Positions 8,204 to 16,284 of a stretch of DNA of 64,000 nt are shown here, piece after piece; position 1 is the stretch's first letter; the number at the start of each line of letters is the position of its first letter. This DNA is from Streptomyces sp. SCUT-3. Its GTDB lineage: Bacteria; Actinomycetota; Actinomycetes; Streptomycetales; Streptomycetaceae. Made by a program: the position numbers and the translations under genes. The stretch is taken from the NCBI RefSeq assembly GCF_014083985.1, contig NZ_CP046907.1, positions 504,501 through 568,500 on the forward strand. Direction: 5' to 3'. The notes beneath the pieces are model-generated. The model did not search any database, had not been told where the DNA came from, and was given only the letters and a program-made list of their open reading frames with translations.

Positions 8204-9079
8204 ATGCGGCACGAGGTGCTGTCCGTTCCGGTCGAGGGCGGCGGGCTGGCGGTCCACCGGTGGGCGGGGGCCCCGGGGGCGCCGGTGGTGGTGGCCCTGC
8301 ACGGCCTGACGGCCAACGGCCTGAGCTGGGCCCCGGTGGCCGCCGCGCTGGACGGCGCGGTGACCCTCCTCGCCCCGGACCTGCGGGGACGGGCCTGCAG
8401 TTCGTCCCTGCCCGGGCCGTACGGGCTGGCCGCGCACGCCCGTGACGTGTCGGCGCTGGTGAAGTGGGCCGGCGGCGTGCCGCTGGTGCTGGCCGGGCAC
8501 TCGATGGGTGCGTTCGTCGCGGCGGTGACCGCGGCCCGCCACCCGGACGCGGCCCGCTCCGTGGTGCTGGTCGACGGCGGGCTGCCGGTCCCCGTGCCGC
8601 GGGGTCAGGACGCGGAGGGGATGAGCGAGGCGCTGGTGGGCCCGGCCGTGCGGCGGCTGTCGGCCGAGTTCGCCTCGCGGGAGCAGTACCGGGGCTTCTG
8701 GCGGGCGCACCCGGCGTTCGACGGGTACTGGTCGGACGCGGTGGAGGAGTACCTCCAGCACGACCTGGCCGGCGAGGAGCCGCGCCTGCGGTCGTCCTGC
8801 GCGGAGGAGGCGGTCCGCGCCGACGGGGCGGACGTGATGCTCGGTTCCGAGGCGGCCGGTGCGGCCGGGCGGCTGGTCTGCCCGGCCGAACTGCTGTGGG
8901 CGCCGCGCGGGTTCATGGACCAGCCGGGCGGCCTGTACGACGAGGAGTACCTGCGGGCGGTGTCCGGCGACTTCCCGGCGGCCGCGCGGTTGGTGCCGGA
9001 CACCAACCACTACTCGATCCTCACCGGGGAGCAGGGGGCACGCGCGGTGGCCCGCCGCCTGCTCGCCCGCGCGCTGTAG
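8204..9079 (+). CDS. Alpha/beta-fold hydrolase
   Basis: 291-residue cytoplasmic hydrolase with the HGLTANGLSW oxyanion-hole motif near residue 30, nucleophile elbow GHSMGAF near residue 97, and a C-terminal histidine in DTNHYSIL near residue 268. This is a complete Ser-Asp-His arrangement. The closest architecture is the esterase/lactonase-like hydrolases of actinomycetes; the substrate cannot be read from sequence. ATG at 8204 follows AGGAG. A strong hairpin at 9104-9150 ends the unit. Confidence 0.85.
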   Translation: MRHEVLSVPVEGGGLAVHRWAGAPGAPVVVALHGLTANGLSWAPVAAALDGAVTLLAPDLRGRACSSSLPGPYGLAAHARDVSALVKWAGGVPLVLAGHSMGAFVAAVTAARHPDAARSVVLVDGGLPVPVPRGQDAEGMSEALVGPAVRRLSAEFASREQYRGFWRAHPAFDGYWSDAVEEYLQHDLAGEEPRLRSSCAEEAVRADGADVMLGSEAAGAAGRLVCPAELLWAPRGFMDQPGGLYDEEYLRAVSGDFPAAARLVPDTNHYSILTGEQGARAVARRLLARAL

Positions 9080-9103
9080 GGCCGCCGGCAGGCCGGGCCC
9101 GCG

Positions 9104-9150
9104 CCGCGGTACGGGCGCGCGGGGCCGTGTCGCGCGGGCCCGTACCGCGG
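9104..9150. terminator. Bidirectional hairpin terminator
   Basis: CCGCGGTACGGGCGCGCG pairs with 9131-9150 apart from a 2-nt bulge. It lies between the convergent stops of the hydrolase (9079) and NUDIX gene (9162). There is no U-tract, as usual for actinomycete terminators. Confidence 0.7.
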
Positions 9151-9161
9151 GCCCGTACCGG

Positions 9162-9641
9162 TCAGACGCCCTTGGGCGGCTCGAACCAGGCGGGCCCGTC
9201 GGCCGCGGCGAGCTTGACCAGTTCCACCATCCGCTCCCCGATCGGCGGCAACGCGTCCGGGGAGAACCAGCCGACCTCCAGGGACTCGTCGTCGTTGACC
9301 CTGGCGTCGCCGCCGACCGCACGGCAGCGGAAGACGGTGTCCATGTACTGCGAGCGGTCACCGTTGGGGTAGTCGATCGGCGGGGTGCTCCGTACGGCGA
9401 CGATCCGCTCGGGCACCACGTGCACGCCGGTCTCCTCCAGCACCTCGCGCACCGCGGTGTCGGCGGGCTCCTCCCCCGGTTCGGGGATGCCGCTGATCAG
9501 CGCCCACCGGCCGTTGTCGGCGCGGCGGCCGAGCAGGACGCGGCCCTCGTCGTCGAAGGTGACGGTCACGACCCCGGGCAGGAGGAGCAGGTGGTGGCCG
9601 CACTTGGCGCGGATGTCGCGGAGGAACGGGGGAATCGCCAT
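9162..9641 (-). CDS. NUDIX hydrolase
   Basis: 159-residue NUDIX domain protein predicted to hydrolyse a nucleoside-diphosphate-linked substrate. The NUDIX box reads GIPEPGEEPADTAVREVLEE followed by TGV, around residues 51-73, with the catalytic REVLEE intact. The N-terminus has GHHLLLLPGVVTVTFDDEGRV, typical of actinobacterial MutT-like proteins of unknown substrate. ATG at 9641. Monocistronic, convergent to the hydrolase. Confidence 0.88.
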   Translation of the reverse strand: MAIPPFLRDIRAKCGHHLLLLPGVVTVTFDDEGRVLLGRRADNGRWALISGIPEPGEEPADTAVREVLEETGVHVVPERIVAVRSTPPIDYPNGDRSQYMDTVFRCRAVGGDARVNDDESLEVGWFSPDALPPIGERMVELVKLAAADGPAWFEPPKGV

Positions 9642-9934
9642 GCGCGGAAGCCTAGTTGTCCGGGCCGGGTTGCTCGTTCCGATCGGTGACGATCACCCGT
9701 CGGGGGGGCCTGCGGGGACTTTGACCCGGCGCGCGCCGCAGTCACCGCCGCGGTTCCCGGGTTCCCCGCCCCGCCTGTGATCCTTCTCCTCCGTTCTCGG
9801 CGGGTCGGCCGTCCGTGCAGCTCATAGGCTCGGGCCGAGGGGATGTCGCGCTGCCGTGCGCTGCGGTGTTCCCGTGCCCGGCCCCGCGTGCGTCCCCCTG
9901 TGGCAAGGACGTACGACGAGCCGAGGAGCAGCTC
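9642..9934. other. Divergent intergenic region, 293 bp
   Basis: Separates the NUDIX start (9641, minus) from the SDR start (9935, plus) and must hold both promoters. The only clear symmetric element is GGTGACGATCACC at 9685-9697, 5-bp arms around CGA, about 45 bp upstream of the NUDIX start. No gene was recognised. Confidence 0.4.
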
Positions 9935-10678
9935 ATGGCACTGGAGAACAAGGTCGCGATCGTCACCGGGGGTGCGTCCGGGATCGGTGAGGCCGTCACC
10001 CGGACGTTCGTCGCGCGCGGGGCGCGCGTGGTCGTCGTCGACCTGCAGCAGGAGGCCGGGGACGCGCTCACGGCCGAGCTGGGGGACGCGGTGGCGTTCC
10101 TGCAGGGCGACGTCTCGGACCGCGCGGTCGCCGACCGGGCCGTGGCCACCGCCGTGGAGCGGTACGGGAAGCTCGACGTGCTGGTGAACAACGCGAGCGC
10201 CTCGCGGGTGCGGCCCTTCACCGAGCAGACCGACGACGACTGGCGGCTGGCGCTGGACACCTCGCTCTTCGCCACGCGCAACTTCATGCTCGCCGCGCAC
10301 GAGGAGCTTCAAAAGACCCGGGGGTCCGTGATCAACTTCGCCTCCGGCGCCGGCCTCGAGGGGCAGCCGAACCAGGCCTCCTACGCGGCGGCCAAGGAGG
10401 CCGTCCGCGGCCTGAGCCGCGTGGTCGCCAACGAGTGGGCCGCCGACCAGATCCGCGTCAACGTCGTGTCGCCGATGGCGAGGACGGGGGGCGTGGAGCA
10501 GTGGGCCGCCGCGCACCCCGAGCAGTACGCCCTCTCGGCTGCGAAGGTCCCGCTCGGCCGGTTCGGCGACCCGATGGAGGACGTGGCGCCGATCGTGGCC
10601 TTCCTCGCCGACGACGACTCCCGGTACATGACGGGGCAGACCCTCATGGCCGACGGCGGCGCGATCAAACTGCGCTGA
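9935..10678 (+). CDS. Short-chain dehydrogenase/reductase (SDR)
   Basis: 247-residue classical SDR, NAD(P)-dependent oxidoreductase. TGGASGIGE near residues 12-20 binds the cofactor and NNAS lies near residue 88. The active site is a serine in INFASGAG and YAAAK near residue 150, and the C-terminus ends TGQTLMADGG. An acidic residue after beta-2 (VVVVDLQ) suggests NAD preference. ATG at 9935 follows GAGGAG; longer upstream starts lack a ribosome site. The substrate is unknown. Confidence 0.9.
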   Translation: MALENKVAIVTGGASGIGEAVTRTFVARGARVVVVDLQQEAGDALTAELGDAVAFLQGDVSDRAVADRAVATAVERYGKLDVLVNNASASRVRPFTEQTDDDWRLALDTSLFATRNFMLAAHEELQKTRGSVINFASGAGLEGQPNQASYAAAKEAVRGLSRVVANEWAADQIRVNVVSPMARTGGVEQWAAAHPEQYALSAAKVPLGRFGDPMEDVAPIVAFLADDDSRYMTGQTLMADGGAIKLR

Positions 10679-10686
10679 CGCCGGGC

Positions 10687-10722
10687 CCGGCGGCCCGCCC
10701 GCGGCTACGGGCGGGCCGCCGG
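10687..10722. terminator. Bidirectional hairpin terminator
   Basis: A perfect 15-bp stem (10687-10701 with 10708-10722, core GGCGGCCCGCCCG) around a 6-nt loop. It lies between the convergent SDR stop (10678) and methyltransferase stop (10730). Confidence 0.8.
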
Positions 10723-10729
10723 AGGCCGT

Positions 10730-11461
10730 TCAGGCGTCGCGGCGGAACAGGGCCGTCCAGAGGAAGGGCTCGCCGAAGTACGGGGACCCGGGCGGTTCGT
10801 CGCGCATGCGGCGCAGTTCGACCTCCGTCAGGCCGGAGAAGATCCGGCGCAGGGACTCCGGGGTGTAGGCGAGTCCGCCGTGGAGGCGGGAGTCGCGGTA
10901 GAACGCCTCGTCGGGGAGCTCGGAGCCCATCGCTCCGGCCGCGAAGCAGGTGAGGGCGAAGTGGCCGCCGGGGGCGAGGACGCGGTCGAGGAGGGCGAGG
11001 TAGCTGATGCGGCGGTGGGGCGGCAGGTGGTGGAAGCAGCCCGAGTCGTAGACCAGGTCGTACGGGCCGTCCAGCCCGGTCGTGGCGGGGGCGAAGGCGT
11101 CGCCGCAGTGGAACCGGACGTCGGCGCCGGCTTCGCGGGCGCGCTCCCCGGCCCATTCGACGGCCTTCGGCGAGAGGTCGACGGCGTCCACCAGGCGGCC
11201 CGGGGAGGCCAGGTGGAGGGCGTTGCGGCCCGGGCCGCAGCCGAGGTCCAGGACCCGTTCCGGGGCGATCAGGCCCCGGTCCAGGTAGGAGGCCAGGTTC
11301 TCGTCCGGCTTGTGCGCGAAGAACGGGACCGGCCTGGAGCGGTCGCCGTAGAAGTCGTCCCACCAGTCGGCCCCGGCGGCCGTCCAGCGGTCGGCCTCCG
11401 GGGCGAACAGCCTGTCCAGCAGCCCGAGTACGTCCTCGACCGTGCGTATGTTCCGGTCCAT
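10730..11461 (-). CDS. Class I SAM-dependent methyltransferase
   Basis: 243-residue methyltransferase. Motif I is RVLDLGCGPGRNALHLA near residues 70-86, the acidic residue after beta-2 is in VDAVDLSP, and YDLVYDSGCFHHLPPHRR matches the methyltransferase-25 type fold. The N-terminal WWDDFYGDRSRPVPFFAHKP resembles actinobacterial thiopurine/tellurite-resistance-like methyltransferases, but the acceptor is not determinable. ATG at 11461 follows AAGGGGG; the 42-residue upstream extension is unlikely. Monocistronic. Confidence 0.85.
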   Translation of the reverse strand: MDRNIRTVEDVLGLLDRLFAPEADRWTAAGADWWDDFYGDRSRPVPFFAHKPDENLASYLDRGLIAPERVLDLGCGPGRNALHLASPGRLVDAVDLSPKAVEWAGERAREAGADVRFHCGDAFAPATTGLDGPYDLVYDSGCFHHLPPHRRISYLALLDRVLAPGGHFALTCFAAGAMGSELPDEAFYRDSRLHGGLAYTPESLRRIFSGLTEVELRRMRDEPPGSPYFGEPFLWTALFRRDA

Positions 11462-11753
11462 CCGGTCCCCCTTCCACGACGGGTGACACGGTAGTGCCGG
11501 ACGGCACGCGGCCACGTGCCGGAGCGGACCGCGCGAGGCGCGGGCGGGGCGCCGGACGGCCTGTGCGGGCAGGGGCCGGACCGTCACCCCGGGCCGTGCG
11601 CAGCCGCCGCCCGTGCCCCTCGCCGGGGGCCGTCACGGTGCCGTTCCCGGCGGGCCCGGGGCGGGTTTTTCCGACGGGCCGCCAAACGCCCCGGAAGGGT
11701 GCCCCGGTCGGGCGGACCGGCCGGGTGCCCGGCCGGGTGCCCGGCCGGGCGGC

Positions 11754-12371
11754 TCAGCCGGTGGCCAGGACCGTCTCCAGGGTGCGCGCCCACTGGGCGA
11801 CCACCCCGGCGCGCCGGGCGCTGTCGTCGGTGAGGAGGTTGGCCAGGCCCAGGCCGCGGGCCATGTCCAAGGTGGCCTGGACGGTCTCGCGCACCCCTTC
11901 CACGCTCTCGTCCGCGCCGAGGAACTCCACCGCCGCCCGGTGGGTCTCGCGTCCCACCCGGGTCTCCAGGTCGGTGATCCTCGGCCGCAGCTGCTCCTCG
12001 TCCGCGGCCGCCACCCACAGGTGCAGGGCGGCGCGGAAGAGCGGGCCGGTGTAGCAGTCGACGAGGACCTCCACCGCCGCGCGGATCCTGTCGGCGCCTT
12101 CCGGCGGAAGGGCGGCGACCGCCGCCCGCACCGCGGCGATCCGCTCCTCCGCGACGTACTCCACCGCCGCGGTGAACAGGTCCTCCCGGGTCGGGAAGTG
12201 GTGCTGCGCCGCGCCCCGGGAGACCCCGGCGCGCAGGGAGACCGCCGCCACCGTGCTGCCCGCCCAGCCGTGCTCGGCCAGGCACTCGACGGCCGCCTCC
12301 AGCAGCCGCCGCCGGGTGGCCCGGCTGCGGTCCTGCTTGGGGGCTCGCTCTGCGGCGGCGTGCGTGGTCAC
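11754..12371 (-). CDS. TetR/AcrR family transcriptional regulator
   Basis: 205 residues. The N-terminal helix-turn-helix is intact (RRRLLEAAVECLAEHGWAG, then RAGVSRGAAQHHFPTRED, near residues 20-65), followed by a ligand-binding helical domain. It is downstream of and co-oriented with the acyl-CoA catabolic operon (119 bp after the hydratase gene), so it is the natural candidate regulator of that operon. A fitting operator is at 22761-22774, upstream of the first operon gene. The GTG at 12371 is chosen because upstream residues are low-complexity; its ribosome site is weak. Confidence 0.82.
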   Translation of the reverse strand: MTTHAAAERAPKQDRSRATRRRLLEAAVECLAEHGWAGSTVAAVSLRAGVSRGAAQHHFPTREDLFTAAVEYVAEERIAAVRAAVAALPPEGADRIRAAVEVLVDCYTGPLFRAALHLWVAAADEEQLRPRITDLETRVGRETHRAAVEFLGADESVEGVRETVQATLDMARGLGLANLLTDDSARRAGVVAQWARTLETVLATG

Positions 12372-12490
12372 GTCGTGCAGGGTACCCGTGGTGCCCGTCC
12401 CGGCCGCGGGCGGCCGGTGGCCGGCCGGGGGCTCCTCCCGGGGGCGGCGCCCCGGTCCGGCGGGCGGACCGTGCCCTCCCGGGCCCCCGG

Positions 12491-13261
12491 TCACCGCACC
12501 CACCGGGGCGGGCGCCGTTGGAGGAAGGCGGTCATGCCCTCGCGGGCGTCCTCGGAGGCGAAGAGCCGGGCCGAGGCTGCGGCCAGGGCCTCGGTGTCGC
12601 GGTCGAAGGCGCGCAGCACCCCTGCGGTGGCCAGGCGCTTGGACTCCGCCAGTCCCTGCGGGGAGGCGGCGCGCAGCCCGTCCAGCACCGGTTGCAGGGC
12701 CTCGGCCGGGTCGCCGTCGCAGGCCAGGGTGGTCAGGCCGATGCGGGCGGCCTCGGCCGGGCCGAACTTCTCCCCGGTGAGGTAGTAGCGGGTGGCGGCG
12801 CGCGGATCCAGGCGGGGCAGCAGGGGCAGGGAGATCACGGCCGGGGCCAGGCCGAGGCGGGCCTCGGTGAAGGCGAACGTGGCGTCCGGCCCGGCGGCGG
12901 AGACGTCGCAGGCGCCGAGCAGGCCCAGCCCGCCCGCCCGGACGTGGCCGGTGACCGAGGCGACGACGGGCTTGGGCAGCTCGACGATCGCGCGCAGCAG
13001 GGCGGCGAGCCGCAGCGGGCCGGCCGCCGGGTCGCCCGAGACGGCCTCGGAGAGGTCGGCGCCGGCGCTGAAGACGGTGCCGGTGTGGGTGAGCAGCACG
13101 CCCCTGGTGCCGGGGTCGGCCCCGGCCTCGTCCAGGGCCCGGTGCAGCTGGTCCATGAGCCGGCCCGACAGGGCGTTGCGGTTGTGCGGGGAGTCCAGGG
13201 TCAGGACGGCGATGCCGCGGTCGTCGGTGCGGCGGACCAGGGGCTCGCTGCTGTCGTCCAC
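12491..13261 (-). CDS. Enoyl-CoA hydratase/isomerase family protein
   Basis: 256-residue crotonase-fold protein predicted to hydrate an enoyl-CoA in the catabolic operon. It shows the oxyanion-hole segment TVFSAGADLSEAV near residues 62-75 and a second loop, VRAGGLGLLGACD, near 107-120. The usual catalytic Glu of the first loop is not obvious, so hydratase activity is inferred from context. It starts GTG at 13261, 7 nt after the ligase stop, with AAGGAG upstream. Reads intact, unlike the first five genes of the operon. Confidence 0.85.
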   Translation of the reverse strand: MDDSSEPLVRRTDDRGIAVLTLDSPHNRNALSGRLMDQLHRALDEAGADPGTRGVLLTHTGTVFSAGADLSEAVSGDPAAGPLRLAALLRAIVELPKPVVASVTGHVRAGGLGLLGACDVSAAGPDATFAFTEARLGLAPAVISLPLLPRLDPRAATRYYLTGEKFGPAEAARIGLTTLACDGDPAEALQPVLDGLRAASPQGLAESKRLATAGVLRAFDRDTEALAAASARLFASEDAREGMTAFLQRRPPRWVR

Positions 13262-13268
13262 GGGGGTG

Positions 13269-14897
13269 TCACTCTCCTTGTCGGGGGGCGGGTACGGCGG
13301 GGGCCCCGGCCTGCCGGGCGCGCAGTTCGCGGCGGAGGATCTTCCCGGAGGCGGCCTTGGGGACGGCGTCGACGAATTCGACGGCGCGGACCTTCTTGTA
13401 GGGGGCGACCCGGGCGGCGACGTGCTCCACGACCTGCTGCCCGGTCAGGCCCGAGCCGGGCCGGGGCACGACGAACGCCTTGGGCACCTCGCCGCCGTCG
13501 GCGCCGGGGACCCCGACGACGGCGGCGTCGGCGACGTCGGGGTGGGTGAGCAGGACGGCCTCGAGCTCTGCGGGGGCGACCTGGTAGCCCTTGTACTTGA
13601 TGAGCTCCTTGACCCGGTCGACGACGTACAGCCAGCCGTCGGCGTCGACGCGGCCCACGTCGCCGGTGTGCAGCCAGCCGTCGGCGTCGACCGTCGCCGC
13701 GGTGGCGTCCGGGCGGCCCAGGTAGCCCTTCATCACCTGCGGTCCGCGGACGAGGATCTCGCCCTCCTCGTCGACCCCCAGGTCGCGGGGGGCTCCGCCC
13801 CCGTCCTCCGTCACGCTGACGATGCGCAGCTCGGTGGAGGGCAGGAGCCTGCCGACGGCTCCGGGCGGCGGGTCCTGGGCGTCCAGCGGCACGACGTGGG
13901 TGCCGGGCGAGAGCTCGGTCATCCCGTACGCCTGCCGTACCGGGGGCAGGCCCAGGCGGCGGGAGCAGGCCTCGGCGAGGCCGGCGTCGAGCGGGGCGGC
14001 GGCGGAGACGATGTAGCGCAGCGAGGACAGGTCGTGGTCGGCGACCGCCGGGTGCTTGGCGAGGGCCAGCACGATGGGCGGGGCGACGAACAGGCCCTCG
14101 ACGCGGTGCTCGGCGATCGCGGCCAGGAACCGGTCGAGGTCGAAGCGGGGCAGGACGACGACGGTGGATCCGCACCGCAGCGGGTGGTTCATCAGGGCGG
14201 TGAGGCCGTAGATGTGGAAGAACGGCAGGACGGCGAGGATGCGTTCGCCGGGCCCGGGGTGGTGCAGGGCGTCGATCTGCAGCAGGTTGGTGGACAGGTT
14301 GCGGTGGGTGAGCTCCACGCCCTTGGGGGTGCCGGTGGTGCCGGAGGAGTAGGGCAGCACGGCGGTGTCGCGGACGGGGTCGATGTCCACCTGCGGTTCG
14401 GGGTCTTCGCAGGCCAGCAGGTCGAGGACGCTGCGGTGGCCGTCGGCCCGGTCGCACACCAGGATCTCGCGCACCGGGTTGCCGCGGGCCGCGGCGGCCT
14501 CGGCGGCGGCCCGGGCGGTGTCCAGGAAGTGGGAGACCGTCACGATCCAGCCCGCCCGGCTGTCGAGGAGCTGGCGGGTCAGGTCCTCGACGGTGGCCAG
14601 GGAGTTGACGGTGGTGACGACCGCGCCCGCCCGGACGGCGCCGTGGAAGACGGCCGGGTAGGCGACGGTGTTGGGGCTGTACAGGGCCAGCACGTCGCCC
14701 TTGCGCAGCCCGGAGGCGGCCAGGGCGGCGGCGATGCGCCGGGAGAAGGCGTCCAGTTGGCCGTAGGTGACGGTCAGTCCGCCGACGCCGTCCACCAGGG
14801 CGGTGCGGTCGGCGAACTCGCCGGCCCGCCCCAGGACGGTCTCGTGGATCGGCCGGTCGAGGACGGGGACGCTCGGGTAGGTGCTGTGGAAGACCAC
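13269..14897 (-). CDS. AMP-dependent acyl-CoA synthetase (4-coumarate-CoA ligase-like)
   Basis: 542-residue adenylate-forming enzyme that would activate the pathway's carboxylic acid to its CoA thioester. The ATP/AMP loop is YSSGTTGTPKGVELTH near residues 183-198, followed by AYGMTE near 335 and DGWLHTGDVGRVD near 418. The hinge is VDRVKELIKYKGYQV near 434 and the catalytic C-terminal lysine lies in PKAASGKILRREL near 520. GTG at 14897 follows AAGGAG. A 203-bp gap upstream contains a 9-bp TCCCGGAGG tandem repeat near 15070-15100. The frame is uninterrupted. Confidence 0.92.
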   Translation of the reverse strand: MVFHSTYPSVPVLDRPIHETVLGRAGEFADRTALVDGVGGLTVTYGQLDAFSRRIAAALAASGLRKGDVLALYSPNTVAYPAVFHGAVRAGAVVTTVNSLATVEDLTRQLLDSRAGWIVTVSHFLDTARAAAEAAAARGNPVREILVCDRADGHRSVLDLLACEDPEPQVDIDPVRDTAVLPYSSGTTGTPKGVELTHRNLSTNLLQIDALHHPGPGERILAVLPFFHIYGLTALMNHPLRCGSTVVVLPRFDLDRFLAAIAEHRVEGLFVAPPIVLALAKHPAVADHDLSSLRYIVSAAAPLDAGLAEACSRRLGLPPVRQAYGMTELSPGTHVVPLDAQDPPPGAVGRLLPSTELRIVSVTEDGGGAPRDLGVDEEGEILVRGPQVMKGYLGRPDATAATVDADGWLHTGDVGRVDADGWLYVVDRVKELIKYKGYQVAPAELEAVLLTHPDVADAAVVGVPGADGGEVPKAFVVPRPGSGLTGQQVVEHVAARVAPYKKVRAVEFVDAVPKAASGKILRRELRARQAGAPAVPAPRQGE

Positions 14898-15100
14898 GGT
14901 GGCGCTCCTTCCGGCCGGGGGCGGGGGTGCCCGCCGCCGCCGACCACGGTGTCGGCGTTCCTGCCCACCGGGCAGTCGTTGCTCGGGCGCCGTTCGGCGG
15001 ATCCGTTCGGCGGGGCGCCCGCGGCCCGTCCCGGGACGGCCGGCCGACCGGAGGTGCGGCCGGCGGCCCCGGGCCCCGGAGGTCCCGGAGGTCCCGGAGG

Positions 15101-16284
15101 TCAGTAGGACTTGGGCAGCCCCAAGGTGTGCTGGGCGACGTAGTTGAGGATCATTTCGCGGCTGACCGGGGCGATGCGGCCGACCCGGGAGGCGGTGAGC
15201 AGGGAGGCCAGGCCGTACTCGGCGGTCAGTCCGTTGCCGCCGAGGGTGTGCACGGCCTGGTCGACGGCGTTGGCGCAGGCCTCGGCGGCCGCGTACTTGG
15301 CCACGTTGGCGGCCTCGCCGGCCCCGGCGTCGTCCCCGCTGTCGTAGAGGAAGGCGGCCTTCTGCATCATCAGGCGGGCGAGTTCGGTCTCGATCCTGAT
15401 CCGGGCCAGGGGTGGGCGATGCCCTGGTGGGCGCCGATGGGCTGCTTCCACACCTGCCGGGTGGAGGCGTACTCCGCCGCCCGGCCCAGGGCGTAGCGGG
15501 CGAGGCCCACGGAGTAGGCGGCGGCCATGATGCGTTCGGGGTTGAGGCCGGCGAACAGCTGCACCAGGCCGGCGTCCTCGTCGCCGACGAGTGCGTCGGC
15601 GGGCAGGCGCACGTCGTCGAGGAAGACCTGGAACTGCTTCTCGGGGGCCTCGATCTCCATCTCGATGGCGCGGTACTCGAAGCCGGGGGTGGTGCGGGGC
15701 ACGAGGAAGAGGGCGGGCTTGAGCCGCCCGGTGCGGGCGTCCTCGGTGCGGGCGACGATCATGGTGGCGTCGGCGCGGTCCACGCCGGAGATGAAGACCT
15801 TGGCCCCGTTCAGCACCCAGTCGTCGCCGTCGCGCCGGGCGGTGGTGGTGATGCGGTGGGAGTTGGACCCGGCGTCCGGTTCGGTGATGCCGAAGGCGAG
15901 GGTGACCGAGCCGTCGGCCAGGCCGGGCAGCCAGCGGCGCTTCTGCTCCCCGGTGCCGAAGCGGGCGATGACGGTGCCGCAGATGGCGGGCGAGACGACC
16001 ATCAGCAGCAGCGGGCAGCCGTTGGCGCCCATCTCCTCCAGGACGATGGCCAGTTCGCTGATGCCGGCCCCGCCGCCGCCGTACTCCTCGGGGAGGTTGA
16101 CGCCGATGTGGCCGAGCTTGGCGGCCTCGTGCCACAGTTCGTCGGTGTGCCCCTTCTCGCGCAGGGCGTTGACGTAGTAGGCGCGGTCGTAGCGGGTGCC
16201 GAGCTGCCGGACGGCGGCGCGCAGGGCGCGGCGCTCCTCGCTCTCGGTGAAGGCGTTGTCGAAGGTGGCGGCCGGTGCGGTCAC
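15101..16284 (-). pseudogene. Acyl-CoA dehydrogenase, one frameshift as written
   Basis: FAD-dependent dehydrogenation of an acyl-CoA. The two frames together give a full-length protein of about 394 residues: FGITEPDAGSNSHR (FAD/substrate loop), LNGAKVFISGVDRAD, and the C-terminal HTLGGNGLTAEYG. The frame changes between GAHQGIAHP and LARIRIETELAR at about 15408-15413, where the coding strand has CCCC and five C would restore frame. GTG at 16284 overlaps the upstream carboxylase stop (GTGA). This is either a sequencing deletion or a genuine recent frameshift. Confidence 0.88.
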